Shown in pieces: positions 42,890 through 52,218 of a stretch of DNA of 64,000 nucleotides. Under the pieces are notes generated by a model. That model did not search any database. It had not been told where the DNA came from and saw only the letters and a list, made by a program, of their open reading frames with translations. The position numbers and the translations under genes are program-made. Source of the stretch: Clostridiales bacterium (GTDB lineage: Bacteria > Bacillota > Clostridia > Oscillospirales > Acutalibacteraceae); NCBI GenBank assembly GCA_019422525.1, contig JAHZDE010000001.1, positions 248,001 through 312,000 of the forward strand, read 5' to 3'. Position 1 is the stretch's first letter. Every line of letters starts with the position of its first letter.

Positions 42890-43322
42890 GAAAAATGTTT
42901 TGGTCCTGCTGGGGCCTAACCTCAATATGGTGGGAATTCGCGAAAAAGGCGTATACGGCGACGAAACCGAAGAAAGCATCGAACGCCAGATTCGGGAAGA
43001 GGCCGAAGCGCTGGGATATACATGTGACATTTTCCAGTCTAACTGGGAAGGTGCGCTAATTGATAAAATCCATGAATCCCGTGAAAAATATGACGGTGTC
43101 GTCCTCAATGCCGGTGCATTGACACACTATAGCTATGCTTTGCGGGATGCCATTGCTTCTGTCAAAATTCCCTTTGTAGAAACCCACATGAGCAATATTC
43201 ATGCCCGGGAGGAATTCCGGCATGTTTCCGTAATCGCTCCGGTTTGTGCCGGACAAATTAGCGGTTTCGGAAAACAGAGCTATTTTTTGGCTTTGGCTGC
43301 TTTGAAAAACCTGATGAAATAA
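42882..43322 (+). CDS. aroQ: 3-dehydroquinate dehydratase, type II
   Basis: A 146-residue enzyme of the shikimate pathway (3-dehydroquinate to 3-dehydroshikimate). Visible: LLGPNLNMVGIRE at the N-terminus, catalytic-lid region with Tyr in GVYGDET, NAGALTHYSYALRDAI and the histidine in ETHMSNIHAREEFRH. Normal length for the dodecameric type II enzyme. GAAAGGA precedes the ATG; translationally coupled to yqeG. Confidence 0.96.
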   Translation: MSKKNVLVLLGPNLNMVGIREKGVYGDETEESIERQIREEAEALGYTCDIFQSNWEGALIDKIHESREKYDGVVLNAGALTHYSYALRDAIASVKIPFVETHMSNIHAREEFRHVSVIAPVCAGQISGFGKQSYFLALAALKNLMK

Positions 43323-43384
43323 TCGGGTTTGTGTAAGAATTCTGGAGACGAGTAACGTTTCTTGGCTTTTCGGTAAGAATATGC

Positions 43385-43413
43385 TTGAAAAAGCAGTAAA
43401 AATATTATAAACT
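43385..43413 (+). promoter_or_regulatory. Probable efp promoter
   Basis: TTGAAA (43385-43390), 17-base spacer, TAAACT (43408-43413). Confidence 0.6.
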
Positions 43414-43454
43414 AAAAGACAGTAAAACAGTAAATTAGATTTGGAGGACTGGTT

Positions 43455-44012
43455 ATGATAACTGCAGGCGATTTCAGAAATGGCGTCACCTTTGAAATGG
43501 ACGGTAATGTCTATTCTATTATTGAATTCCAGCACGTAAAGCCCGGTAAAGGTGCAGCTTTTGTCCGTACCAAGATTCGCAACGTGATTTCCGGTGCTGT
43601 GACTGAGAAAACTTTTAACCCTAACGACAAGTACCCCACCGCTTATATCGAGAGAAAAGACATGCAGTATGTCTACTCCGATGGTTCCCTGTACTACTTC
43701 ATGGACATGGAAACGTTTGACCAGATTCCGATTAACGAGTCTATTCTGGGCGACAACTTCAAGTTCGTCAAAGAAGAGATGATGTGCAAGGTGCTGTCCT
43801 ACAAGGGCAATGTGTTTGGCGTGGAGCCCCCGAACTTTGTAGAGCTGCAGGTCGTGAAGACTGATCCTGGCTTTAAGGGCGATACCGCTACCAACGCTAC
43901 CAAGCCTGCTACCCTCGAAACCGGTGCTGAGATTAAGGTCCCGCTGTTCATCAACGAAGGCGAAATGATTCGTATTGATACCCGTACCGGCGAATATATG
44001 GAGCGTGCCTAA
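43455..44012 (+). CDS. efp: Elongation factor P
   Basis: A 185-residue three-domain factor that relieves ribosome stalling at polyproline. N-terminal KOW-like domain (DFRNGVTFEMDGNVYSIIEFQHVKPGKGAAFVRTKI) with K32-region loop PGKGAA; the C-terminal signature FINEGEMIRIDTRTGEYMERA is complete. TTGGAGG precedes the ATG. Confidence 0.97.
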   Translation: MITAGDFRNGVTFEMDGNVYSIIEFQHVKPGKGAAFVRTKIRNVISGAVTEKTFNPNDKYPTAYIERKDMQYVYSDGSLYYFMDMETFDQIPINESILGDNFKFVKEEMMCKVLSYKGNVFGVEPPNFVELQVVKTDPGFKGDTATNATKPATLETGAEIKVPLFINEGEMIRIDTRTGEYMERA

Positions 44013-44061
44013 TAAAAACGCTTTCTTTCAACCGATACGCCTTTAAAGGAGGTTATTCAGA

Positions 44062-44532
44062 ATGAAAATGACAGAAAAAGTCGCTTATATCCGTGGTCTG
44101 GCAGAAGGTCTGGAGCTGGACGAGAACAAAAAGGAAGTCAAAGTCCTGAACGCTATGTTGGAACTGTTGGATGACATGGCCGCTACTGTTTCCGAACTGG
44201 AAGAGGGCTATCAGGATATGGCTGACCAGCTGGACGAAGTGGATGCCGATTTGGGCGATTTGGAAGAAGAGTATTATGGCGGCGGCTGCGACTGCGATGA
44301 CGATGAATGCAGCTGCGGCTGTGAAGATGACGATGACGAAGATGACTTTGCAGATGACGATGTCTACTACGAGGTCACTTGCCCCAGCTGCCAGGAAACC
44401 ATTTGCCTGTCTGAGGATGTTATCGCCGAAGGAAAAATTGATTGCCCGAACTGCGGCGAGTCGCTGGAATTTGATTTGGATGGAATTCATGACGAGGAGT
44501 CTGAATGCGGCTGTGGCTGCGGCTGCGAGTAA
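44062..44532 (+). CDS. Acidic cysteine-rich zinc-ribbon protein (CD1247-like)
   Basis: A 156-residue protein. Residues 1-70 form a helical/coiled-coil domain (MTEKVAYIRGLAEGLELDEN) that I recognise as the CD1247 N-terminal type. Then comes an extreme Cys/Asp/Glu cluster (GGGCDCDDDECSCGCEDDDD), a zinc ribbon with two CxxC pairs (CPSCQ, CPNCGE) and a Cys/Gly tail (ECGCGCGCE). Found behind efp as in several Clostridia; role unknown. AAAGGAGG precedes the ATG; terminator behind. Confidence 0.8.
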   Translation: MKMTEKVAYIRGLAEGLELDENKKEVKVLNAMLELLDDMAATVSELEEGYQDMADQLDEVDADLGDLEEEYYGGGCDCDDDECSCGCEDDDDEDDFADDDVYYEVTCPSCQETICLSEDVIAEGKIDCPNCGESLEFDLDGIHDEESECGCGCGCE

Positions 44533-44553
44533 TCCTCCCAATTAAGGTTGGAG

Positions 44554-44590
44554 AGCCCTGCTTGTTCAGCGGAATAAGCAGGGCTTTTTT
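44554..44590 (+). terminator. Terminator after the efp block
   Basis: AGCCCTGCTT / AAGCAGGGCT stem with 12-base loop and six T. Confidence 0.9.
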
Positions 44591-44685
44591 GTAACATCAT
44601 GAGAGTAGTGATTCTCTCTGCCAGCGGCTGACAAGTTGGATAAAAGGGAGAATCGCGGTTGAATTCATAAGGCAGGAGTATGAAT

Positions 44686-46617
44686 ATGAAAAATAAAAAG
44701 AGGCCCTCACTTTTTTATGTTCTGCCGCAGATCCTTCTGGACATTTTTTGCGTTTATTTCAGCTACTATATCACTATGGTAATCCGAATTTCGGACAGAG
44801 GTGAAACAGTCCAGACACGGTTGGCATATATGGAGGCATTCCATACTATTATCCCTTGGTCATTGTTGGTGTGCGTTATTATTTTTGCGGTTTTTCGATT
44901 TTATCGGGTAATCTGGCAATTCGCCAGTGTGGATGAGTTGCTCCGATTGGTATTGGGAGTAACAACGGCCTGTATTGTCGTAACGATGATGGGCTATTCT
45001 CTGTTGGGTGAAAATCGATTTCCAAACAGTGTGTATCTTGCGGCATGGCTATTATCCATGGCGCTCATCTGTGCATGCAGATTGATATTCCGTATGGCGC
45101 ACAATGCTAAACGGAAGGGAAAGCAGAACATCTCGGATGATGAAAAGACCCGCGTTATGGTAGTGGGAGCAGGAGAGATGGGCTCGGTAGTCATTCGGGA
45201 AATGCAGAATGCCCCGGAAAGCCGTGCGATTCCGGTGTGTGCCATTGATGACGATAGAAGTAAAAAGGGAAGCCGGATTCATGGTGTAAAAGTCGTTGGC
45301 GGCCGGGAGTCCATTCCCCGTATGGTCGTGCGATATAATATAGACCAAATCCTATTAGCGATCCCCTCTGTCAAGAACAGCGAAAAGCAGGATATTCTGA
45401 GTATTTGTGCAAAAACCGGATGTCAGCTGAAAACGGTGCCGTCTGTTTACGAAATGATGGAGCAGGGGGAAAATGCCACTTCCTATCCGATCCGGGATAT
45501 TGATATTCTGGACTTGCTGGGCCGGGATGAGGTACATCTCAATGTGGAAGAAATCAGTGGATATCTGGCAGGAAAAACCGTTTTGGTTACCGGTGGCGGC
45601 GGTTCCATTGGCTCTGAACTGTGCCGGCAGATTGCGTTATTCCACCCTAAAAAGCTGATTATCTTTGATATTTATGAAAACAATGCGTATGACGTACAGA
45701 ACGAATTGCTGATGCGCCATAAGAACCTGAATCTGGAAGTGTTGATTGGTTCGGTTCGGGATAAGCTTCGTGTGGAGCATGTTTTCGAGGTGTGCCGGCC
45801 GGATGTCGTCTTCCACGCGGCTGCTCATAAACATGTACCGCTGATGGAATTGAGCCCCGGGGAAGCAGTCAAGAATAATGTGTTCGGTACGCTGAATGTT
45901 GCACAGGCGGCAGATAAATTCGGTACGCGACGTATGGTGTTGATTTCCACCGATAAGGCTGTCAATCCCACAAATGTCATGGGGGCTACTAAGCGTATTT
46001 GTGAGTTGATTATCCAGTATTACAGCCGTCGCAGCACCCATACAGAATATGCAGCCGTTCGGTTTGGCAATGTGCTGGGCAGTAACGGCAGCGTCATTCC
46101 GCTGTTTAAAAAGCAGATTGCATCCGGTGGACCGGTAACTATTACACACCCTGATATTATCCGGTATTTTATGACCATCCCTGAGGCTGCACGGCTGGTG
46201 ATTCAGGCTGGCGGTATGGCAAAGGGCGGAGAAATTTTTGTGCTGGACATGGGCAAACCGGTAAAAATTCTTGACCTTGCCAGGAATATGATTCGTCTCT
46301 CCGGCTATGAACCGGATGTGGATATTCAGATAAAATATATTGGACTTCGTCCGGGTGAGAAGCTGTATGAAGAGCTGCTGCTGGATTGTGAAGGAACCTG
46401 TGAGAAAACCAAGCATGAATTGATTTATATTGGAAATCCCATTCCCTTTAATGAAGAGACATTCTTGCAGGAGCTGGAAGAACTTCGTTCTTATGCCGGT
46501 GTAGACAATGTGAAAATGATGGGGGTCATTCATCAGCTGGTACCAACCTATTCTGGACATGCTGAGAAAAACGATGCGTTGGCTCGGGATATTGCGAAGC
46601 AAAAAGAGGAATCCTGA
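44686..46617 (+). CDS. Membrane nucleotide-sugar 4,6-dehydratase (CapD/EpsC/PglF family)
   Basis: A 643-residue protein: about four N-terminal transmembrane helices, a first Rossmann domain (VMVVGAGEMGSVVIREM), then the catalytic SDR domain with TGGGGSIGSELCRQIA and the STDKAVNPTNVMGATKR segment. Relatives convert UDP-GlcNAc to the 4-keto-6-deoxy sugar used for diNAcBac or capsule. The catalytic Tyr of normal SDRs is replaced in this family, here by the NVMGATK form. AGGAG fits the second ATG (44686). It stands alone; no glycan operon is seen nearby. Confidence 0.92.
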   Translation: MKNKKRPSLFYVLPQILLDIFCVYFSYYITMVIRISDRGETVQTRLAYMEAFHTIIPWSLLVCVIIFAVFRFYRVIWQFASVDELLRLVLGVTTACIVVTMMGYSLLGENRFPNSVYLAAWLLSMALICACRLIFRMAHNAKRKGKQNISDDEKTRVMVVGAGEMGSVVIREMQNAPESRAIPVCAIDDDRSKKGSRIHGVKVVGGRESIPRMVVRYNIDQILLAIPSVKNSEKQDILSICAKTGCQLKTVPSVYEMMEQGENATSYPIRDIDILDLLGRDEVHLNVEEISGYLAGKTVLVTGGGGSIGSELCRQIALFHPKKLIIFDIYENNAYDVQNELLMRHKNLNLEVLIGSVRDKLRVEHVFEVCRPDVVFHAAAHKHVPLMELSPGEAVKNNVFGTLNVAQAADKFGTRRMVLISTDKAVNPTNVMGATKRICELIIQYYSRRSTHTEYAAVRFGNVLGSNGSVIPLFKKQIASGGPVTITHPDIIRYFMTIPEAARLVIQAGGMAKGGEIFVLDMGKPVKILDLARNMIRLSGYEPDVDIQIKYIGLRPGEKLYEELLLDCEGTCEKTKHELIYIGNPIPFNEETFLQELEELRSYAGVDNVKMMGVIHQLVPTYSGHAEKNDALARDIAKQKEES

Positions 46618-46636
46618 ATAGCGATAATTTAAATAG

Positions 46637-46674
46637 AAAAAAGCTCTGCGAAAATCAATTCGCAGAGCTTTTTT
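46637..46674. terminator. Bidirectional terminator
   Basis: AAAAAAGCTCTGCGAA / TTCGCAGAGCTTTTTT, 16-bp perfect stem between convergent genes. Confidence 0.95.
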
Positions 46675-46692
46675 GTGTACTTATAGTCTTTA

Positions 46693-47817
46693 TTAAGTTG
46701 TTTCACCGTCAGAAGGGATTCCCTCGTCGGCAGGAAAGTAGCCGTTGGCAATTTCTTCTGCCGTGGCTCCTTTTTTTGAGGGTAAATGCAAAACCGGTAA
46801 ACGGTTGGCCACATAGGAACAAATACATCCTACAGGCAGGTTAATATAGTACGTAAGTACCCGCCAAATTACCATGGCAGGAATTACGGTACCGCCGGTA
46901 AAGAACATTTGAAAGAAAATCATAAAACTGCCTTCTGCTCCGCCAGAGGCGCCGGGCAGAGGAACAAAAGCGCTCACCATGGAGACGTAAGCCTGAGCTG
47001 CCATGATGGTCAGGACATCCGTTCCGTGGAAACCAAACCCCCGGTAAATACAGTACGGAATCATATATCCCAAACCAATTTGCGCAATGGTCATCAGGCT
47101 GACAGTTACATACATACGGAAGGATTTTCCAATCAAACGAGTGCTTCCATGAAACACGGAAAGCTGACTGCGGATTTTTTGATACCGCTCTTCTGGCTTA
47201 CGGCACAGATGAATTCGATGAAGGAATCGGACACCGCCTGCAATGATTTTATCGGTAAGCTTTTCACTCAAACAGAAAAGCAAAACCAGCGCAATAAAAG
47301 TGCTGTTGCATACAAGACCAATAATAGTTAGAAACGAAAAGTCGCTGACATTTTTTTGGAAAAAAGAAAGACGCAGCACAACCATTACCAAAGCATACAG
47401 CACCATAACTACCTGATATACCAGTGTTTTGACGGCAATAATGGAGCCAGCCGCGCCGGTATCCATTCCCAACCGACGCATGGAATAAATCTGCATTGGT
47501 TGGCCGCCGGTGGAACAGGGAGTAAGTGCGCTGTATAACACGCCTAACATCCCGATACAAAAAGAGTAATGGAAGCGCCACTGAGGATATACCACTTTAC
47601 AAATGAGATTCAGAGAAAGTCCTTCCAATATCCAAGTCATAGCGGCGAATCCAATTCCCAGCAGCAGCCAATTCCATCGCAAGCCATGGGGAATATTCTG
47701 AATAGACCGTATGCTGTCAGAAAAAAACAGAAAAGCGATTAGGACAACTGCAGAAATTGAGATAGTAATAATCCCAAAGAGGTTTTTACGAATTGACTCT
47801 TTCATTTTGGAAGCCAT
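46693..47817 (-). CDS. Lysylphosphatidylglycerol synthase-like transmembrane (flippase domain) protein
   Basis: About 374 residues with 8 or so transmembrane helices; the motifs STGGQPMQIYSM and PLPGASGGAEGSFMIFF are diagnostic of the LPG_synthase_TM (YbhN/AglD-type) family. It lacks the aminoacyl transferase domain of MprF, so it is more likely a lipid transport or flippase-like protein. Start uncertain: ATG at 47817 lies 15 bases after AAGGAG, with others at 47868 and 47805. Confidence 0.85.
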   Translation of the reverse strand: MASKMKESIRKNLFGIITISISAVVLIAFLFFSDSIRSIQNIPHGLRWNWLLLGIGFAAMTWILEGLSLNLICKVVYPQWRFHYSFCIGMLGVLYSALTPCSTGGQPMQIYSMRRLGMDTGAAGSIIAVKTLVYQVVMVLYALVMVVLRLSFFQKNVSDFSFLTIIGLVCNSTFIALVLLFCLSEKLTDKIIAGGVRFLHRIHLCRKPEERYQKIRSQLSVFHGSTRLIGKSFRMYVTVSLMTIAQIGLGYMIPYCIYRGFGFHGTDVLTIMAAQAYVSMVSAFVPLPGASGGAEGSFMIFFQMFFTGGTVIPAMVIWRVLTYYINLPVGCICSYVANRLPVLHLPSKKGATAEEIANGYFPADEGIPSDGETT

Positions 47818-48074
47818 AGAAATCTTTTCATGCTCCTTTTTCAAATATCGTCGAGGCAAACCAATCATATGCCACAGAACAGCAATCGTCCGGGAGTTTC
47901 ACAAACCCCATTGTATAATAAAGTTTCGGAACTTACAACAACAATTTGTAAATTTTCCGGCAACAACAGCAAACGCAGATTCTATTTCCTTTTTTTATGA
48001 AAATTGAATGGAATTCGCAGAGAGCAGAAAAACAAATGAAATTAACAATAGAATACAGTTATATCTTGCTAAGC

Positions 48075-48728
48075 TTAGCGCCTGCGCATAGCATCCCGGA
48101 AAGTTCGGCGGGTTTTCCGATAGCTCCAATAATTTTTAAAATTGTGCCACAAGTCGCTGCTGAAAAACAGAAGCACATTGACCAGGGAAAGAAGAATTGC
48201 AATTTTTTGAGGCCAGTCTACTATAGTCAGTAAATAGAGATAGAGCAGGACATCGAGTACCGCCAAATACTTCACCTTGACGGGGATAAAGAAAAACAGC
48301 ATAATCGAATAATTCGGGTATATTGCGGCAAAAGCCAAAAACAGGGAAAGATTGATATACTGATTGGTGGCATATCCGGTAAACAGTGAGCCCAAAATCG
48401 TTCCCACAGTACCCGTAAAATAAAACAATGTAAATTTGCAGGTTCCCCATTCCCTTTCCAGGCTATTTCCAATTAGGCAATACAGATACAGGCTGAAAAG
48501 AATAAAAAATGGAGAAGAATCCGGCGGAAGAATAATAAAAGATATAATGCGCCAGAACTCTCCTGCACGAATCAAATCCCAATCCAGATACAAATAGGAA
48601 AGCACAGGTTCATCCGGTAACGCATATCCCAGCAGAAAAACCGCCAGCATCATACCGGAAAGAAGAAACATCAAATTTGGAATGGAAAACCATCGGACTT
48701 TTCTCTCTACTTTATCGAGCCAGTTCAA
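48075..48728 (-). CDS. Rhomboid-like membrane protein, probably without protease activity
   Basis: A 217-residue protein of about six transmembrane segments. The rhomboid L1 loop (GEFWRIISFIILPP, with the Trp-Arg pair) and IGNSLEREWGTCKFTLFY are present, but where active rhomboids have GASG it reads YINLSLFLAFA, and the last segment lacks the catalytic His. It therefore looks like a pseudo-rhomboid. TTG start with AGGAGG 8 bases upstream. It follows the CmpB-like gene by 17 bases. Confidence 0.75.
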   Translation of the reverse strand: MNWLDKVERKVRWFSIPNLMFLLSGMMLAVFLLGYALPDEPVLSYLYLDWDLIRAGEFWRIISFIILPPDSSPFFILFSLYLYCLIGNSLEREWGTCKFTLFYFTGTVGTILGSLFTGYATNQYINLSLFLAFAAIYPNYSIMLFFFIPVKVKYLAVLDVLLYLYLLTIVDWPQKIAILLSLVNVLLFFSSDLWHNFKNYWSYRKTRRTFRDAMRRR

Positions 48729-48745
48729 TGTATAAACCTCCTATT

Positions 48746-49504
48746 TTATTTTTTATGCTGTTTCAAACGAGTTGCTGCCTGATTCATCCGAGCCTGTGCT
48801 TCAGCAAGCAATTCCCGGAAAGCTTCTGGATTGCGAAGAGACTTCATATGCGGGAAAGCTTTTGCCAGGCGGCGATACAACCGCTGTTTACGAACCAGCT
48901 TTTTCCGCCGGCGTTCCTTTTGCGCGTTCTCAAGATATTGTCCCCGCAGAGCAGAAAGCCCATCCAATTCCAGTTGCCGTTCTCCAGCCGCCCGACTGAT
49001 TTCCACCAGGGCCAAAATGGTCATAGCCGTATCGGAAATGAAATAAATGGCCAGGAAAGCAAATCCCAATATTAGAACAAGAGTCGGCAAAGTAGTGAGC
49101 CAAGAGATAATATGTGGATGAATTACCTGCACCATTAAAACGGACATAATGCCAAACAGCAACGAATTGCGCAGGCAAATACGACCGTGAAGATTCCATT
49201 TCCGGTCAGAATAGTCCCACAAACTGAGGTGAAAGAGTTTTTCCAGCAAAAAGCTGGTGACATATTCCAATGCACTGGTTCCAATGGTACTGCATATAAA
49301 CAGCAGCAAAAGATGGTCACGAAACCCTGAGAAGCAAAGCAGAATTATCATGGCGCCGAATCCATAAATGGGACAAAATGGACCCGAAAGGAATCCTCGG
49401 TTAATAAATTTTCTGGCAGCCAGAGAGCAGAATGTGGTTTCACACACCCAGCCTAAAAAGCTATAGAATAAGAATATGAAAAACTGGATAAAAATTTCTT
49501 GCAT
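48746..49504 (-). CDS. Putative ABC-transporter type IV (CmpB-like) membrane protein
   Basis: A 252-residue protein with five transmembrane helices and the conserved segments FYSFLGWVCETTFC, NRGFLSGPFCPIYGFGA, LEYVTSFLLEKLFHLSLWDYS and LHGRICLRNSLLFG. These define the Clostridia-wide family annotated as putative ABC transporter permease (CmpB/DUF1113), whose function is unproven. A basic, helical, coiled-coil-like tail (NAQKERRRKKLVRKQRLYRR) follows. GGGGAG precedes the ATG. Same transcript as the rhomboid-like gene. Confidence 0.85.
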   Translation of the reverse strand: MQEIFIQFFIFLFYSFLGWVCETTFCSLAARKFINRGFLSGPFCPIYGFGAMIILLCFSGFRDHLLLLFICSTIGTSALEYVTSFLLEKLFHLSLWDYSDRKWNLHGRICLRNSLLFGIMSVLMVQVIHPHIISWLTTLPTLVLILGFAFLAIYFISDTAMTILALVEISRAAGERQLELDGLSALRGQYLENAQKERRRKKLVRKQRLYRRLAKAFPHMKSLRNPEAFRELLAEAQARMNQAATRLKQHKK

Positions 49505-49625
49505 GAAAACTCCCCTTGCTTTATCAAAGAAAAATTAAATTGGCTGTAATCGTTTGTAAAACGCTGAAAATGTGATACAATATCGATATAGGAAAATATA
49601 TACCCATTGGCAGGAGGATTCATTT

Positions 49626-50435
49626 ATGGAGTTACAAGATATTTTGCTGGTTTCGGATATTGATGGAACCCTGATTGATTCGCAATATCAAATTCCTCCC
49701 AGAAATCGGGAAGCCATTCAGCGCTTTATGAAAAAGGGTGGAGGTTTTTCCATTGCCACCGGACGGTCTTGGGAATCCGTACTGGTATGCCTGGGAGATT
49801 TAACAGTCAACCGCCCTTGCGTATTAGCTAATGGAGGGTTGGTTTATGATTTAAACCGCCGCCAAGCTGTTTCAGTACAGGCATTGCCGGAAACCGCTTA
49901 TACATACACTAAGCGAATTATGGAGCGCTTCCCTCATGCTGGGATTGAAGTGTTTACTCCATCAGATTTGTGGATTGTGCGAGAAAATGATGTGACCCGA
50001 CAGCATTTGGAAAATGAAAGAATCGGATGCCGGTTTGGCAGTATTGAGTCCATTCAGGAACCTTGGTGCAAAATGTTGGTTGCCATGAAGGAGCAGCAAG
50101 AATTGATTGCCTTTACAAATTCCTTTTGCCATGAAGATGTGCGGTTTGTGGCATCTTCAGATCGGTATTGGGAGATGCTTCCTAAAAATGTGGACAAAGG
50201 TACCGGCTTGCGTGAACTTTCCAAAGTTTGTGGATGTCCCATAGAGCATATTGCGGCTATTGGAGATTATGATAATGATATTGAAATGCTCCAAATTGCA
50301 GGAATCACAGCAGCCCCTGCTAACGCTTCGGAAAAAATCCGGTCAATGGTTGATTTGACAACCTGTCATTGCCAGGAGGGGGCTGTAGCAGATTTTATTG
50401 AATATCTGGAGCGTATCTATGAAGGCGGGGAATGA
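49626..50435 (+). CDS. Cof-type HAD-IIB sugar-phosphate phosphatase
   Basis: A 269-residue HAD phosphatase with type IIB cap. Motif I is LVSDIDGTLIDS, motif II ATGRSW, the lysine of motif III in KNVDKGTGL, and motif IV AIGDYDNDIEML. Such enzymes hydrolyse sugar phosphates or flavin/pyridoxal phosphates with broad range. CAGGAGG fits the ATG at 49626. It overlaps the ComEA-like gene by 17 bases. Confidence 0.92.
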   Translation: MELQDILLVSDIDGTLIDSQYQIPPRNREAIQRFMKKGGGFSIATGRSWESVLVCLGDLTVNRPCVLANGGLVYDLNRRQAVSVQALPETAYTYTKRIMERFPHAGIEVFTPSDLWIVRENDVTRQHLENERIGCRFGSIESIQEPWCKMLVAMKEQQELIAFTNSFCHEDVRFVASSDRYWEMLPKNVDKGTGLRELSKVCGCPIEHIAAIGDYDNDIEMLQIAGITAAPANASEKIRSMVDLTTCHCQEGAVADFIEYLERIYEGGE

Positions 50436-50877
50436 CAAAGATTCCCAATGGACGCAGAAGGACGAGAAAGCGCTGCAAACCCAAACATGTGTATTGGTAG
50501 CAGTAGCGTGCATTTTCTGTGCGGCAACCATTCTGTTCCAGTTGTTTTTTCGGGGAGAAGTGCTGTATGATAAAACAGAAGAAAGCGCGGCGGCAAGTAT
50601 GGCCACTTCTCCTATGCCGGAAAATTCGACAATATCCGACAGCAATTCCTCCTTACCACAATCTTCTGAAGTAAATCCGGTACAGGAAAAAATCAATATC
50701 AACACAGCCACTGCAGAAGAACTGGACACGCTTCCCAATATAGGTCCGGTAAAGGCACAAGCCATTATACAGTATCGGGAAGAGCAGGGGCCTTTTTATA
50801 CCATTGAGCAAATTCAAGAGGTTAATGGGATTGGGGAAAAAACATTTGAAAAAATTAAAGATATGATTACTGTATAA
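50419..50877 (+). CDS. ComEA-like helix-hairpin-helix DNA-binding protein
   Basis: About 152 residues: a short cytoplasmic N-terminus, one transmembrane segment (VLVAVACIFCAATILFQLFF), a Ser/Glu-rich linker and a C-terminal tandem helix-hairpin-helix (ININTATAEELDTLPNIGPVKAQAIIQYR ... VNGIGEKTFEKIK). This is the ComEA layout, in which the protein binds incoming DNA outside the membrane. comEC and comEB-type partners are not adjacent (a dCMP deaminase gene lies 42 kb away). Start at the ATG after GGAG within the Cof gene. Confidence 0.87.
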   Translation: MKAGNDKDSQWTQKDEKALQTQTCVLVAVACIFCAATILFQLFFRGEVLYDKTEESAAASMATSPMPENSTISDSNSSLPQSSEVNPVQEKININTATAEELDTLPNIGPVKAQAIIQYREEQGPFYTIEQIQEVNGIGEKTFEKIKDMITV

Positions 50878-50955
50878 CTTCCTCTGCTTCTGGAAGAAGT
50901 GTATCACGACGTGAAGAATAGAATTGTAACGAATCAAAAAAGTTTTGTAAAAGAA

Positions 50956-52101
50956 TCAAAGGCATTTCCGGAAAATATCATTCATTTGGCTCATTTTAGC
51001 TTCCATATCCTGCACCAGTTTGATTTGAGTACGGCAACGGTCCAGATTATGCTGGGGACGATGAATCTTAAAATAAACATCTCCCTGCAAATAATCGGTT
51101 AAGAAGCGGATACCACATTCCATAGTCATCAGCTTTGCACTAAAAGGGAGCAGCTCTTTTTCAGCGGGAGAAAGGATATGACTGGTTTGGGAAAGAAATC
51201 CTTTGGTAAAGGCTTCATATACTTCCAAACTGAAAGAAACTTTTGATAGGTCAATTTCATCTTCGGCAGCTGTGTTGGCGCCACTGCGAAGAGCATCGCC
51301 GAAGTCATAAAGGGAAAGACCCGGCATCACCGTATCCAAATCTATTACACAAACAGGAGCATGAGTATCTTTGTCAAAAAGAACATTGTTCAGCTTAGTG
51401 TCGTTATGTGTCACACGGAGAGGCAGCAAATTCTTCTCCAAAAAGGGACGCAGGCGGCTGAAATCCTGATGACGGCGGGTCCAGAAAAGGATTTCTTCCT
51501 GTACGCCAGCAGCCCGTCCGACGGAATCTTCCCGTACCGCCTGTAAAAAAGCCTGATATCGTCGGCTGGTATCGTGAAAATGGGGAATGGTTTCCCAAAG
51601 TGAGTTTGCCGGGTAGCCATCCAAACGGGTTTGCAGCAAGCCAAATGCCCGTCCGGCTGATTCCATCATAGAGGGATTTTCTGGCAGGTCATAGGAAACG
51701 CTGTTTTCGATATGAAGGCAATACCGCCATGCTCTTCCGGCTTTATCATAAACCAGGTATTTACCGTCAGCAAAAGGAAGAAATGTTAAGCATTCACGGT
51801 CGGCATCGCCGCCTTGAGAGGAAATTTTTTCTTTCAGATAGCTGCATACGGAAAGAATATTTTCCATCAGGTGCTCTGGTTCCTGAAACACAGAGGTGTT
51901 GATTTGTTGAAGAATATAGCGCTGGCTTGTACCGTCTGCCTGCTGAAAAGTTAACAGATACGTATTATTGATATGGCCGTTTCCAAAGGGGACGGCCTGT
52001 GTCAGTTCGCCGGGAACGGTCAACAACGGGAGTACGTGTTCCTGCAAATCCGGCTGAATGGCATGTGTCAATCCATAACAGTCCCTTCTGTCCTGCTCCA
52101 A
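50956..52101 (-). CDS. Aminoglycoside-phosphotransferase-fold kinase, N-acetylhexosamine kinase-like
   Basis: A 381-residue kinase. FGNGHINNTYLLTF is the nucleotide loop; the catalytic loop is VTHNDTKLNNVLFD with Asp; the metal Asp is in VIDLDTVMPG. These motifs match NahK-type kinases that phosphorylate GlcNAc/GalNAc at C1, and choline/homoserine kinases more distantly. Start uncertain: the TTG at 52101 has no obvious binding site, while a TTG at 52071 follows AGAAGGGA. Stand-alone gene; no galacto-N-biose operon is nearby. Confidence 0.82.
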   Translation of the reverse strand: MEQDRRDCYGLTHAIQPDLQEHVLPLLTVPGELTQAVPFGNGHINNTYLLTFQQADGTSQRYILQQINTSVFQEPEHLMENILSVCSYLKEKISSQGGDADRECLTFLPFADGKYLVYDKAGRAWRYCLHIENSVSYDLPENPSMMESAGRAFGLLQTRLDGYPANSLWETIPHFHDTSRRYQAFLQAVREDSVGRAAGVQEEILFWTRRHQDFSRLRPFLEKNLLPLRVTHNDTKLNNVLFDKDTHAPVCVIDLDTVMPGLSLYDFGDALRSGANTAAEDEIDLSKVSFSLEVYEAFTKGFLSQTSHILSPAEKELLPFSAKLMTMECGIRFLTDYLQGDVYFKIHRPQHNLDRCRTQIKLVQDMEAKMSQMNDIFRKCL

Positions 52102-52218
52102 GACGAGAGCAGAAAATCATAGTCTTAAAATATATTGTAACATTGAACAGGCAGAAAGTACAATAGGAAACGAAAAAACAATATGTTTTTTCGAGTTTAG
52201 TATGGAATTGGGATGTAG

